From Chlorokybus atmophyticus (lineage: Eukaryota; Streptophyta; Chlorokybophyceae; Chlorokybales; Chlorokybaceae), in assembly GCA_009103225.1 (NCBI GenBank), contig RHPI01001737.1, positions 248,001 to 312,000 of the forward strand: a stretch of 64,000 bases of DNA, in the 5' to 3' direction. The translations under genes and the position numbers were made by a program. Below are positions 11,549-21,588 of this stretch, piece by piece. The notes below the pieces were generated by a model that worked only from the letters and a program-made list of their open reading frames with translations, was not told the origin of the DNA and ran no database searches. Position 1 is the first letter of the stretch. Each line of letters opens with the position of its first letter.

Positions 11549-12211
11549 TGCCTACTGCCCACGCATACCAGCCTTCATCGAGCATGGCGACATCAAAACC
11601 ATCGCCCGGCCTACCAGCATACCAGCGCGCGCGCGTCACGGACCAGTAGCTAGGCCATGACTTCAGAGTTGCTCACGACCATAGCCTACATAGGCACCGC
11701 GCGTAGTTGTTCAGTTGTGAGTTCAGTTATAAGTTGTGCTCTATATCGAGTGACAATCGCTGTGGAAATACCCTCGATATGACCATTAGCTTATGTTTTA
11801 AACAGTCATGATTGACTTGTATAAGTAGTCCCAGTGTTCACCGGATGGTGACACTGTGAGTCAGAAAGCTAAGAGCTTGTGAAACGACTTGAACTGCAAA
11901 TACGCCATCCCGGATACCAAGAACCCCATCACTGTGTGAGAGCCTGTGCATGCTCGTGTATGCATCGTGTTTGTCATTGCTGTGAGCTTAGTGTGCCTGG
12001 TTGCAGTGGGCTTGTTGGCATCAGTCAAGGCAGTATCCACGTGTTGCTTGCTCATTCACCTCACTTAACAGTATAACACATTTTTCGCTCATGCAAAGAA
12101 CTGTATAAACAGCTGTCGTGCCTTCCCGCATCGTGACTCGAACTCATCGTAAACCTCCTTGCCATGCATGTACGCATGCTATTATACACCATGAGACCAT
12201 GTCATGCTGCC
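11549..12211. other. LTR-like non-coding sequence between two minus-strand elements
   Basis: No gene is seen. From about 12120 down to 11830, read on the minus strand, the sequence matches 35630-35910 on the plus strand: ACAGTTCTTTGCA, GTGAGGTGAATGA and, at the end, CTCACAGTGTCACC. It is therefore a dispersed retroelement-associated repeat, probably part of an LTR or untranslated leader. 11560-11700 is unassigned. Confidence 0.5.
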
Positions 12212-15200
12212 TCATGCACCATCTCTCATCACATGAAGTTGACACACGCATGAAAGATGCGTGTCACCACGGACGCCATCCGGCACTATCTCATGGCCGA
12301 GATACGGGATGCGATCAGCTCCAAACAAGCACTTCTCCGGGTGACACCTCATGCCGCTCTCGCGCACGCGCTCGAACACGCGCTCCAAGTGCACGAGATG
12401 CTCCTCCATCGTGTGGCTAAACACCAAGATGTCATCTATGTAGCACCTTGCGAAGGGTAGACCACGAAGCACACGGTCCATCACACGCTGAAACTTCACA
12501 GGCGCATTCTTCAAGCCGAACGGCATGACCTTCCATTGGTAGAGCTGGTCCACTCCCCAAAACGCTGTCTTGCCACGATCCTCGGGCTTGATGGCGATCT
12601 GGTTGAAGCCCTGCCTCAAGTCCACGATGGAGAACACCTTTGCATCACCGATGTCATCAAAGATAGCCTCAGGGATAGGCATGGGGTACCGATCAGCCTT
12701 GGTCTTCTCATTGAGAGGCCGATAGTCACCACACATCCTTCTCGAGGTCCAGTTTCCTTGTGCATCTTTCTTCAACGGCAACACCGTCGCCGCCGCGAAG
12801 TCCGAGGTTGACTCCTCAATGAGTCCGGCCTCCAACAAGTCAGCACACTTTTCTGCCACAAACTCCTTCTCCACCTTGCTCAGCCGATACTGCCGACGAA
12901 AGATGGGCTCTGGAGAGGTCAACTCAATGTCCATTGTGTAGAAGTTGCAAACTCCCAACTCCTTGGTAGAGTAGGCGAAGCAGTCACGCTTGCGCGCCAG
13001 CAACGCCTCGAGCCACTCACGCTCATGTGGTGTCACATGCTCGCCTATACACCACTCCATGGTCTGGTCGGTGGCCTTCTCCTGCTTCAAGGCACCATCT
13101 ACAGCCGCTTTCTTGCCACTTGCAGCTGTCACAGGCGAAAAAGACACCCCCTTACTCTCCTCATCATGTACAACCTGCTCCCACCCCCTCGACAGAGGCG
13201 CAGGCTCCCGACGCGCTTGCTGTCGCATCGGCATGATGCTTGCCACCAACTCTTGTGCCGCCAAGCAGACAACCATCAGCCACACCATGCTGTTCTGGTC
13301 CATGGCTTGTCCTAGCAGCACACGGCGCTGTTGTTCACTTAGTCCCGGCGCCGCTGTCGCACCGGACAAGAACCCCATCGCACGCTCGCGCTCACCAGCT
13401 GTTGGCTCTTCCAACCTGCTGTTCTGTGAGTCCCACACCAGCCCTGGCCCTCCCTTGCGGAATGCATAAGAGCCTGGGTATGTCACCAATGTCGGCAGCG
13501 CCGCCATGTCGTGCCCGACCTGGTTCACCACCTCTTGAGGCGGCCGATCAGCCTTGCTGACCTGTTGTGCTGTGCGCCCATGCTCCAGCACCTGGTTGAC
13601 TGTCAAACCTTGCGGTCTAGAGTACTCTTGCTGCACCGTGCGAAGCAACTCAACCGGCGCGAGGTTTGTCCACTTCACACGCAGCCGATGCGCGCGCGAA
13701 CCATGCCGTGCTGCATCCATGACCAGCTCATGGCCTAGCACATGTCTCACCAGCTGATAATCTTCTCGCACGCGCTTGCGCTTGTCATCTTCAGCTGGTA
13801 CATTCTCGACGATGTACGCCATGGGCTGCTCTTGTCCTTGCTGAATCATGTTGATGATGCGCACTAACTCCCAAAACAATGACGAGCGCGCATCCATCAA
13901 TCCTTTGCCATGACCAGCCCGTGAATGCCCTTGGCATTCCCACCCGGCTACAAGCAAATGCACATGGCCGATAGCTGCAAGTTGATGTGGCCCTATCAAG
14001 CAAATGTCTTGCGGCCATGTGCTTTGAAAGCCCTTCACCGCATCCTCATGTAGCAGATCTGGATACTTCTTCAACAACATCCTCACATGATGTTGTGCAC
14101 CTTGTTGCGCCGTTGGCGAAGGGTCCACATAGATATAGCGCCGCACCTTGATGCCGGCGTTCAACGCGGCCGCAAGCCCACTTGCAATGCCACCGAACAG
14201 CTCCACCATCACAACACCCTCCTCGGGGACCTTCCACTCGACGGTGCTGTAGTTGATAGGCGGATGAACAGCTCTCACACCCTCGGGCAGCAATGGCGGC
14301 TCCAATGCCATCACATCCTTCATCCATGCTTGGCTAACCTTGTCTTGAGCCTCTTGTTGCCGCTGAGCACGATGTTGTGAAGCCAACTCCAGCTCTTGTG
14401 ACTGAGTTTGCGCCATATAGACCAGCTCCGGAGGTCTCCCCTCCTCCATGTGTGCGAGGACACTCTCCCCCTCCTCCACATGGTCATAGTACATGTCGGT
14501 GCTGTCACCAAGCCATCCCTTGACTGAACGGCGACTCAAGCACGCCCACACAGCAGATGCAGAGGTTGGAGACCTCTCAAGACCCCCTTGTGTGATGCTC
14601 AACGGAAAATAGGCCTTCTCCCCTCCACCCACACGCCAACGCGGCCGAAAGAACCCTTGTTCGATCCAATTGTCAACGCCGCCGCCGACGGGGAACAAGA
14701 AGTCTTGTCCGAGCAGCACATCGTACCCCTTTGCATCCGTGATGAGGCATCGAACCTTGAAGGACGTGGTAGCACCTCCCACCGCAGTCAAGCATATGTC
14801 CACCGGCTGCACCGTTATGCCGCACACGGCCTCTACGGTCCCCGCCGAGGTATTGATCATGACCGGGCATGGCTCCCACTCCTTGGGGCTGAGTCCCATC
14901 CCCTTGACAGCTCTAGCACCCAAAATGACAGGTTGTGCACCTGTATCCACCAAGACAACATCTGGCACGAAGCCGTCTAGGCTGATGTGCCCCCCACGGT
15001 TGTCCACCATCGCCACATTCGGCGATATCTTCTCTCTCAAGGCCGGCCGAGTGGCGGGAAGCATTGCCAACATCCCTCCTACACTCCCCACACCTTCCTC
15101 CAGCTTGTCTTCAAGCTGAGTGAGAGAACTCGACGCCGACGCGGACCCCTCGGGCGCCGCCAGCTCCGCGCGCGCAACCATACGGCCTGCTTGCGCCACC

Positions 15201-17041
15201 ATATCTTCATGAGACTTGCTCATATGGTCATGAGACTTTGTCGAGGCAGTCCTAGTGGTGTCTAGAGCACTTTGCAACAGCTCCATCACGTGTTCCTTGC
15301 TGACTCCAAGGTCCTTCAAGCAAACAAGCGGCTGCCCGACCAGCTCCGCCGCAACGCTCTCCAACGGCGCCGTCAACTCCAAGTTTTCTTCATTGGCTTG
15401 AGTTGCGGGCTGTTGGGAAAGCATCTTGGCACCCTCGAGAAGCTTTACACACATCTGTAGCAGCTCCCCCACTCTCTTGTGCTCACCACCGCCACCGACG
15501 CCGACATCATGTCGCGCCGTTGCCGTAGCAGTCGGCTGCACTTTCGCACCCTCCGAGCGCGAACTCTCTTGCTCCAACGGGGTTGTTGGCAGCAACTTAA
15601 ATGACATAGGCATGCGTGCAGCTGGTGCCCGCATCCTATCATGATCCACACCCTCCTCGCGGACGGGCGCGGCCTCCTCCTCAACCATCCTAGTCGGGGG
15701 AGCTGGTGCAGCGTTTCGGCGTGCCGACGCTCTCGTCGTCGCAACCGCTGCCACCTTAGTGCCTCCGGAGAGCGCACTATACGCGAGGTAACCTCCGGAG
15801 CTGCTTGGCTTATCCTCCGCTCCTCTCTCGGGCCATTTCCCTCGCTCGAGCATGCTCTTCAACGATGCATACTCCGATTGCATTGCCGCCAATGCCTTTG
15901 TCACCTCCGACATTGATGGCTCCGCTCTCACACTCGAGTGAGCTCCGACTGCCGCTCCTTGTTGTGGACGCAGCTCTGGATGCTTACTCCAACACTTGGC
16001 ATCAACATGCCCACCCTTCTTGCAATGAGAGCACACCACCTTCTTGCCTTTCCCACAATCCCTTGCAATATGGCCTTGCTCTCCACACGACCAGCATTTG
16101 GCACCCGACACACCTTCCACAACCGCGTTGTTGGCATGCTTGAACTCCTTTGGCTTCCCACCAGCTGCCTTGCTTGCCGCCGATGTTGCCGCGGGCTTGG
16201 AAGAGCTCTTCTCCTCCGAAATCTCAAGCAACTTCAACCCCCGACGCTGTCGGTCAATGTTCTTGAGGTACTCATGCTGAATTTCTGCCGTCTCGGCCAC
16301 CTTGAAGACATCCGCAAGCGTGTATGTGCCAAACTCGGACTGAGTGGTCAACATGGTCTCCACCTTCAGCCTCAAGTCCGCCTCTAGTTGTTGAAGGTAC
16401 ACAACCGCCGCGGTCTGATCCGTCATCACCTTGTAGTCCGTGTCCGTCAAGAGCTTGAGCATGCGCGTATACATCATCCTCGCCGTCTCCCCGGCGTTGC
16501 GCTTGAAGAAACTCAGCTCACGAACCTTGGCGGGTGTTGATTGTGGGTAGGTCTTCCTCAAGAGCGCCTTGAACTCAGTCACGGGCTGCTCCTTCTTCCA
16601 CTCCGCTTCAAACGCAGCCGGTGCGCCGAGCCGCAACGCCCTCTCCCTCACCTCCAGCTGCTCCTTGAACTCTCTCCACGTGCCAAGGGCTTCATCCTTG
16701 AGGTATAGAGGCAACATCTTGAAGGCTTTGTGCTCGTCCCACCCCGACTTGTCCCGATACTCCCACTTGACCATCTCGGAGTCGAAGCGGTCGATGAAGT
16801 CGCGTAGGTCCGCCGTGCCGGGCCTCCCACTGAATCTCGGTGTGCTATCCATGGTTGAAGCTGAATCAGCCATCTTTCCACCCTCGTCCTCGATGTCGGA
16901 CTCCTCGTCACTCGACAACTCCACCTCTTCGGCGACGCCCTCCACCACCGGAATGATCGTCCCTCTCGGCGCTCTTCTCTTCAAAGCCGCCTTCGTGGGT
17001 CTCTCGTGCCAGTCCTCACCAGATCTTAATAGCATGAACAT
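12212..17041 (-). CDS. Gag-protease-cytosine methyltransferase-RT polyprotein of a Ty3/gypsy element
   Basis: A single open frame of 1609 codons. Gag (about residues 60-300) is followed by two CCHC zinc knuckles (Cys316, CWSCGEQGHIARDC; Cys337, CSHCKKGGHVDAKC) and a long low-complexity linker. The aspartic protease has its catalytic Asp at 699 (VDTGAQPVILG). A complete C5-methyltransferase follows at about 942-1265: motif I ELFGGIASGL at 947, catalytic Cys1036 in GWECQGHSRAG, ENV at 1079, AHRLR at 1118, motif X LGQAMDQNS at 1243. Reverse transcriptase (about 1365-1585) has YIDD at 1534. The frame leaves RT after YLGHEIVPDGV and ends about 18 codons later, so the RT thumb, RNase H and integrase are lost and the element is 3'-truncated. 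The presumed enzyme methylates cytosine with S-adenosylmethionine. The residues around motifs VIII-X look more like DNMT3/DRM than DNMT1 (inference). The start Met is the first in frame; translation may begin later, for example at the Met before ADSASTMDSTPRF. Confidence 0.9.
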   Translation of the reverse strand: MFMLLRSGEDWHERPTKAALKRRAPRGTIIPVVEGVAEEVELSSDEESDIEDEGGKMADSASTMDSTPRFSGRPGTADLRDFIDRFDSEMVKWEYRDKSGWDEHKAFKMLPLYLKDEALGTWREFKEQLEVRERALRLGAPAAFEAEWKKEQPVTEFKALLRKTYPQSTPAKVRELSFFKRNAGETARMMYTRMLKLLTDTDYKVMTDQTAAVVYLQQLEADLRLKVETMLTTQSEFGTYTLADVFKVAETAEIQHEYLKNIDRQRRGLKLLEISEEKSSSKPAATSAASKAAGGKPKEFKHANNAVVEGVSGAKCWSCGEQGHIARDCGKGKKVVCSHCKKGGHVDAKCWSKHPELRPQQGAAVGAHSSVRAEPSMSEVTKALAAMQSEYASLKSMLERGKWPERGAEDKPSSSGGYLAYSALSGGTKVAAVATTRASARRNAAPAPPTRMVEEEAAPVREEGVDHDRMRAPAARMPMSFKLLPTTPLEQESSRSEGAKVQPTATATARHDVGVGGGGEHKRVGELLQMCVKLLEGAKMLSQQPATQANEENLELTAPLESVAAELVGQPLVCLKDLGVSKEHVMELLQSALDTTRTASTKSHDHMSKSHEDMVAQAGRMVARAELAAPEGSASASSSLTQLEDKLEEGVGSVGGMLAMLPATRPALREKISPNVAMVDNRGGHISLDGFVPDVVLVDTGAQPVILGARAVKGMGLSPKEWEPCPVMINTSAGTVEAVCGITVQPVDICLTAVGGATTSFKVRCLITDAKGYDVLLGQDFLFPVGGGVDNWIEQGFFRPRWRVGGGEKAYFPLSITQGGLERSPTSASAVWACLSRRSVKGWLGDSTDMYYDHVEEGESVLAHMEEGRPPELVYMAQTQSQELELASQHRAQRQQEAQDKVSQAWMKDVMALEPPLLPEGVRAVHPPINYSTVEWKVPEEGVVMVELFGGIASGLAAALNAGIKVRRYIYVDPSPTAQQGAQHHVRMLLKKYPDLLHEDAVKGFQSTWPQDICLIGPHQLAAIGHVHLLVAGWECQGHSRAGHGKGLMDARSSLFWELVRIINMIQQGQEQPMAYIVENVPAEDDKRKRVREDYQLVRHVLGHELVMDAARHGSRAHRLRVKWTNLAPVELLRTVQQEYSRPQGLTVNQVLEHGRTAQQVSKADRPPQEVVNQVGHDMAALPTLVTYPGSYAFRKGGPGLVWDSQNSRLEEPTAGERERAMGFLSGATAAPGLSEQQRRVLLGQAMDQNSMVWLMVVCLAAQELVASIMPMRQQARREPAPLSRGWEQVVHDEESKGVSFSPVTAASGKKAAVDGALKQEKATDQTMEWCIGEHVTPHEREWLEALLARKRDCFAYSTKELGVCNFYTMDIELTSPEPIFRRQYRLSKVEKEFVAEKCADLLEAGLIEESTSDFAAATVLPLKKDAQGNWTSRRMCGDYRPLNEKTKADRYPMPIPEAIFDDIGDAKVFSIVDLRQGFNQIAIKPEDRGKTAFWGVDQLYQWKVMPFGLKNAPVKFQRVMDRVLRGLPFARCYIDDILVFSHTMEEHLVHLERVFERVRESGMRCHPEKCLFGADRIPYLGHEIVPDGVRGDTHLSCVCQLHVMRDGA

Positions 17042-17904
17042 GCCTACAACTCGCTTCTACCTCGAGCAAACTCAGCTGATGGGTTGGATGCAAGTGAAAG
17101 ATGCGTGTCCCCTTGCAAAAGGTAGGCAAGTAGACCACAACTTGACTTGCAATCAGCCGTTCACTTGTGTAAAGCAGTCCCAACTCAATCCTCACTCAAA
17201 GTACATGCTAAGGCAGCCCATACGGTGCATCAAAGTCGCAACAGTGACACACACCCCTTCATGCACAGCAACGCACAGCAACGAACACGTGCACACACGC
17301 CATACATGCAAGCATGTGCACACGCATCCGCTCAGCCAAGAACCTCTTCCCAAAGGTGTTGCTTGCACTCCAGTAGGCCAACTTGCATCCAACCAAACTA
17401 GGAAACAGGCTAGCAAAGCCTTATATACCACCGTTGAGCTCAAGCCCAACCAACTCTCCAACTACCCTAACTGTCAATCTGCACCAGCATAGTAACAGTC
17501 ATGGTGGCGTTGATAAGTAACGGTAAACAGTTAGGAAAGGCTTATCCAAGCTCATCCTCTTCAAGTACACTTCAGAACGCATCTTTTGACGCCAACCCAT
17601 GGCCAAACCGCCACTCCAACTGTAAGTTACGGCTTCTCAAAGTCACAACTCCGAAACACCTGTGCGAGATACCATAGTGACCCAAATATGCTGTCAGCTC
17701 CGTATCTGATCGTAGATACGCCTCGAACACACCTCCCTCACGTCCATGAGGACCCAAACATGAGTTCCCAATGAAAACCCAACACATAAACCCTGTAAAA
17801 TGGCTATGAGAGCCAAAACCCCAAGGTCCATCCATGTCGCTAGCCCCGAGGGCATCATGCACATGACACTACATGCTCGCGCATGACACAGCACTACATA
17901 TAGT
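17042..17904. other. Non-coding sequence upstream of the intact gag-pol frame
   Basis: This should contain the leader and 5' LTR of the minus-strand element, but no primer binding site or LTR boundary could be recognised. A 15-base string, GACACGCATCTTTCA on the minus strand, occurs both here (about 17096-17110) and at the broken end of the RT frame (about 12251-12265), which may mark a deletion or recombination joint. Frames at 17572-17862 match nothing I recognise. Confidence 0.4.
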
Positions 17905-18169
17905 AGTGGCTTGTTGACTCACAGTGTTACCCTCTTTGCTCAAGTGAGTGCGTTGCATTCTGCACCAGATAGTGCAGTCCGTATATGGGGACACATCCTT
18001 GTGCATACGTTATCACTGTCATGACATAATGCGCACACAAGCACTAGTGTGGTGAGTGCTAGCGGCAGCAAGACAGGCAATCGAGCGCAAACACTCTACC
18101 CTGCATACACTCTCACCTTTGAACTAGCTGTATGAGCAGGCCCACCCCGTTCTCTTCAATTAGACGAGG
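17905..18169 (+). mobile_element. LTR-like leader of the plus-strand gag fragment
   Basis: Starts TGGCTTGTTGACTCACAG, sharing its first 12 bases with the LTRs at 9127-9360 and 36222-36455 but in plus orientation, and then CAGTGTTACC, similar to the repeat near 35880. It precedes the gag fragment by about 250 bp, so it is probably that element's LTR remnant. The end of the LTR is not defined. Confidence 0.4.
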
Positions 18170-19125
18170 GTGACCTCAGCAGCTGAACCCCAACCTCCAA
18201 CCTCACCTACAAGCGGACCAGCGGCGGGAGCAACGATTGTAGCAGCAGAGGCTCGCTTTCTGTCTCCGACTTCACTCCGTTCCTGTCCACACCTCGGCAT
18301 CGAGCTTCCCCACTCTTGTCCGACAGTAATGACTACGAGATGGAGTCTTCCAGCTCAACCACGTCCCTGCGCTTCTCCGGACGTGCTGGCACTACTTCGA
18401 TGGACAAATTGATCATGTGCTTCAAGTTCCACTCCAAGATGCGGCAGCAGGCCCCCCAAAAAAAAAGACTGGTCAGATGAGATCTTTTTTCATAGTGCTG
18501 CTTAGTATTTAGATCATGAAGCACATGATGTCTGAAAGTCTGTTGCTGAACTGCATCGAGCTGATGGCTGTGGCGAGCTCGCCTGTACCATAGCATCTGC
18601 GTCACTGCACAATTCAGCAGCCGTCTTTCCACCTGCCACTCCCGCTGCAGTTACCGGGTTGTCCATAGCGGCAGCCATTGACAGAGCAGAGGAGGAGGAA
18701 TCTGAGTTGGTAATCGTCAACCTTACCCCTTCGGAGATTGAGATCAAGACGGCCGCACGACGGGCCCGGATCCTAGACTCATCTGCTATCATCTTTGAGG
18801 AACAACGAACAGCAGCAGTTGAGGCGGGCACACCCCTATATTTTGCAACACCTGGCTCTCATGCGGGAGGCAGTGCTTTCACCCTCGGGTCAGTTGCACT
18901 GCGCGCACTAGCCATCGCTGTAGGTGCTGCCATCTCTTACTCTTCACTCGAGGATCTATACGCTGCAATTTGTCGCACCTTCCCCACGTAGACCACTAGC
19001 AAAGTGGAGGAGTTCAGGCGGTTCCGCTGCAAGCCCAATGAGGACCCTCTACGCTTGAACTCCAGACTTGAAGGTTTGTTGAAGGACACTGATTACAAGA
19101 TCGTTAGTGACGAGGCTGCTGCAGT

Positions 19126-19677
19126 TGTAGTAACGCGGGGCTTAGCCGACTAAGCCATGGTAGCAAAAGTCGCTGCCATGAGAGGTTGTGTATTGCTTAT
19201 TAATGCTTCATAAGCCCTTCTATTCCACATTAACCGGCATTACCTTCAACCCGGCTTTAACCGCGATTTTACCTGCCCATTTTGGCCCTTCATGACCGGC
19301 AGGACTTGCTCGCGTCCGGTCATGACCAGCCATTACCGGTCATGCCGCGTAGTTTTCCGCGGCGACTTGCCACGTTGCCGCTCGCAGGAGCGACCCTGCG
19401 CGCCGACTCAGTCAGCTTCACCTCACAGGTTATTGTTAACCAATCACACTAACTGCCTTGGATCGTTTCCGACGGTCGCCGAAAATCTACCCACTCGTGC
19501 GCATCTTGCGCCCGGTGGGATTAGATCCCGCGACCTTTAGAGCTCCGATTACCAATGTAACGCGGGGCTTAGCCGACTAAGCCATGGTAGCAAAAGTCGC
19601 TGCCATGGGAGGTTGTGTATTGCTTATTAATGCTTCATAAGCCCTTCTTAGCCTATTCCACATTAACCGGCATTACA
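19126..19677 (-). mobile_element. Miniature LTR retrotransposon (TRIM-like) nested in gag, TSD GCAGT
   Basis: The two LTRs are 19126-19244 and 19556-19677. They share gtaacgcggggcttagccg, catggtagcaaaagtcgctg and ccacattaaccggcatta. The right copy begins TGTAACGC and ends CATTACA. Direct 5-bp duplications GCAGT flank the element at 19121-19125 and 19678-19682, and excising the element restores the gag reading AAVVYVNELEA. The orientation is minus: next to the right LTR the minus strand reads TTGGTAATCGGAGCTC, a tRNA-Met-type primer binding site. At 552 bp with about 120-bp LTRs and no coding capacity, it fits the TRIM class, which must be moved by another element's proteins. Confidence 0.85.
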
Positions 19678-20102
19678 GCAGTGGTGTATGTCAATGAGTT
19701 GGAGGCCACCCTGAGCGAATTGACGCGCCTGACCCTAAACTACAACAGGGCCCTTGGCTACACGCTCAAGGAAGCTTTCGAGACTGCACAAGCCATCCAT
19801 AAGCGCTTGGTGTATGAGAAGGCAGTGCTGAACACCAACCGCAGCGCCTCACGGCCTGTAGCAGCACAGCTGTCGAGCCTCCTCGCCGCGAACGTGGCCG
19901 GGACGCTCCATCAGCACGCGATAAAGGGAAACGGTCAGCGCATACCGCTTTGCCTGCCCCTGAGCTGTGTCATTGCTGTACACGGCATGGGCACTACAAA
20001 AAGGAGTGCACCGAAGAGTACTCAACTCTGATCTGCGACTACTGTCACAAGATAGGCCACGTGGAATTAGTCTGCTGGCTCAAGTTCCCTAAGTTGAGAC
20101 CC

Positions 20103-20270
20103 GTCAACAGCTACAACAGCAACAACACTAGAGGCCACAACGGCAACAACTCTGGGGGCTAAAACAGCAACAACACTAGAGGCCACAACGGCAACAACTC
20201 TGGTGGCTACAACAGCAATCACACCGGAGGCCATAACAACACTAACAACTACGCCAACGCTCGCAAGGAA
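20103..20270 (+). repeat. 48-bp minisatellite encoding Asn/Gly-rich units
   Basis: About 2.7 tandem copies encode YNSNNTRGHNGNNSGG. The second copy starts with TAA in place of TAC (20160-20162), so an in-frame stop was created by one base change inside the array. It lies just after the gag zinc knuckles of element C. It may have acted as an RNA-binding or flexible tail. Confidence 0.8.
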
Positions 20271-20895
20271 AAGCAAGGCTACAGGTGAAAGAATCGCCCT
20301 CTTCAGCGTAAGGGACTGGAAGGACGTCCGCGCGCTGCTGCTGTTGCCGCCAAGGCTCCAGCCAACCTGCCAGCTGATGACCACATGGCTGCCCTTATGA
20401 CGCATATGGCACGCTTGCAGGAAGACAAGGAGCAGGACTACCGCGCCTGTTACTCTGCCCGGTGGGCACTGATGGCTCCAAACCGCACGAGAGACACCAG
20501 CACTCCGTCGCGCATTCAATCATCCCGACGAGTTTGAGGAGAAGCCGCAACATTGTCAGCAGCCACCTCCTCTGAAGCCACCCGTGGTACTGCACCAGCA
20601 GCAACAGTTACACCGGCTACGACGTCGACTCCGTCAACGTCAGCAGAAACTGCTCTAAATTTACCAGAAGTTGGTATACCAGTGAGCACCGTAACGCCAC
20701 CACTGGTGAGCACGCTGGCGACATCCATTGCTGTCACCGACCCTGCAGAAGTAGGTCGCGCCGGTCCCGCTCCAAACTGCAGAGCCACCTGTGTCAGCAA
20801 GCGTTGAGACCACCCTCGCGCCATTAAGTGCCGGTGGTGGCGAGAGTGCCGCTTAATCCATTGTCGAGCCTGCTGCCACCGCAGCGACACCGATG

Positions 20896-21527
20896 TCATA
20901 TGTGTTTTGCCTTTTTTTTGTGGCTTTATTAAGGCTTTCTAAAGGGATTTTACAAGCTGTACAGGCGGTGCTCTACTGCCGCGCGCGACTTCGCCTGCGA
21001 CCAGCCTGGTAGCTGCCTGCCTGCGACGTGACCTACTGAGGCAGCGCTGACCAGACTGCACGGTACCTGCCATGTGACGCGGACTGCATAGTTAGCTACC
21101 GCTGCGCAGTACCTTGTGACGCCGACTGCCCAGTCCGCTGCCGCGTGAAATGTACTCCGACGCGCGGGGCAGCAGTCTGCACTAATACAGGTCCTTTAAA
21201 TTTGGTAAACTATTGACAAAACGCCTGGTTATTGAGCTGCTTGGTTGTTGTGCTTGTATAAATAGAAACCCTATTAAATACAACCAACTTTTGTTTTCTG
21301 CTCTCTGCAGTGAGTATGCTGGTGTATGCTTAAAAGAGGCGTGATCCAAGGCACACTGCTGCGTTCTTGCTTGGCGTGGGAAGTAATAGTGTTCGTGTGC
21401 GTGTGCGTACTCGACGCGTGCGTGCGTGCGCGGGAGAAGGCAAGGTTCCGGTGTGAAGACTGTGCTCAGATGCACACATGTGTTGTATGACTTGTGTGAT
21501 GCGTATGTGAGCACGAGCATTGTTACA
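20896..21527 (+). mobile_element. 5' LTR of element B (left end missing)
   Basis: The shared LTR block starts at about 20896. The U5 side ends GTTACA at 21527, one base before the primer binding site. The first 30-40 bases found in the 3' LTR (from TGTAACAGC at 26366) are absent here. The stretch tataaatag at about 21256 is a candidate TATA box. Confidence 0.7.
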
Positions 21528-21528
21528 G

Positions 21529-21542
21529 TGGTATTGGAGCCC
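21529..21542 (+). other. Primer binding site of element B
   Basis: TGGTATTGGAGCCC follows the LTR end, a one-base variant of the initiator tRNA-Met type site at 6898. Confidence 0.7.
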
Positions 21543-21588
21543 TTGGAAGGGTTGAGGTTCTTGTTTTTAAGGGATATTAACTGTATCT

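Larger units (their letters stand above)
18170..20895 (+). pseudogene. Decayed gag of a methyltransferase-family Ty3/gypsy element (element C)
   Basis: Pieces align in order to the gag of the intact frame at 12.2-17.0 kb. FRGRAGTTSMDKLI near 18380 corresponds to FSGRPGTADLRDFI. LLKDTDYKIVSDEAAAVV before 19121 corresponds to LLTDTDYKVMTDQTAAVV. YVNELEATL resumes at 19684. Two zinc knuckles follow (CHCCTRHGHYKKEC, then CDYCHKIGHVELVC, about 19970-20095). A TAG at 18989-18991, frameshifts and a 552-bp miniature LTR insertion interrupt it. The knuckles are followed by an Asn/Gly-rich minisatellite and a low-complexity tail up to 20895, where element B's LTR begins. Protease and methyltransferase are missing. 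Confidence 0.75.

Noticed and set aside
12990-17492. Several plus-strand frames of 100-300 codons opposite the intact gag-pol
   Set aside because: They mirror the GC-rich minus-strand coding frame and show no domains of their own.
17572-17862. 96-codon minus-strand frame near the gag-pol start
   Set aside because: No similarity, and the sequence lies in probable leader or LTR DNA.
20067-20899. Val/Ser-rich minus-strand frames opposite the gag fragment
   Set aside because: Reverse translations of the Asn/Gly minisatellite and the Thr/Ala-rich gag tail.
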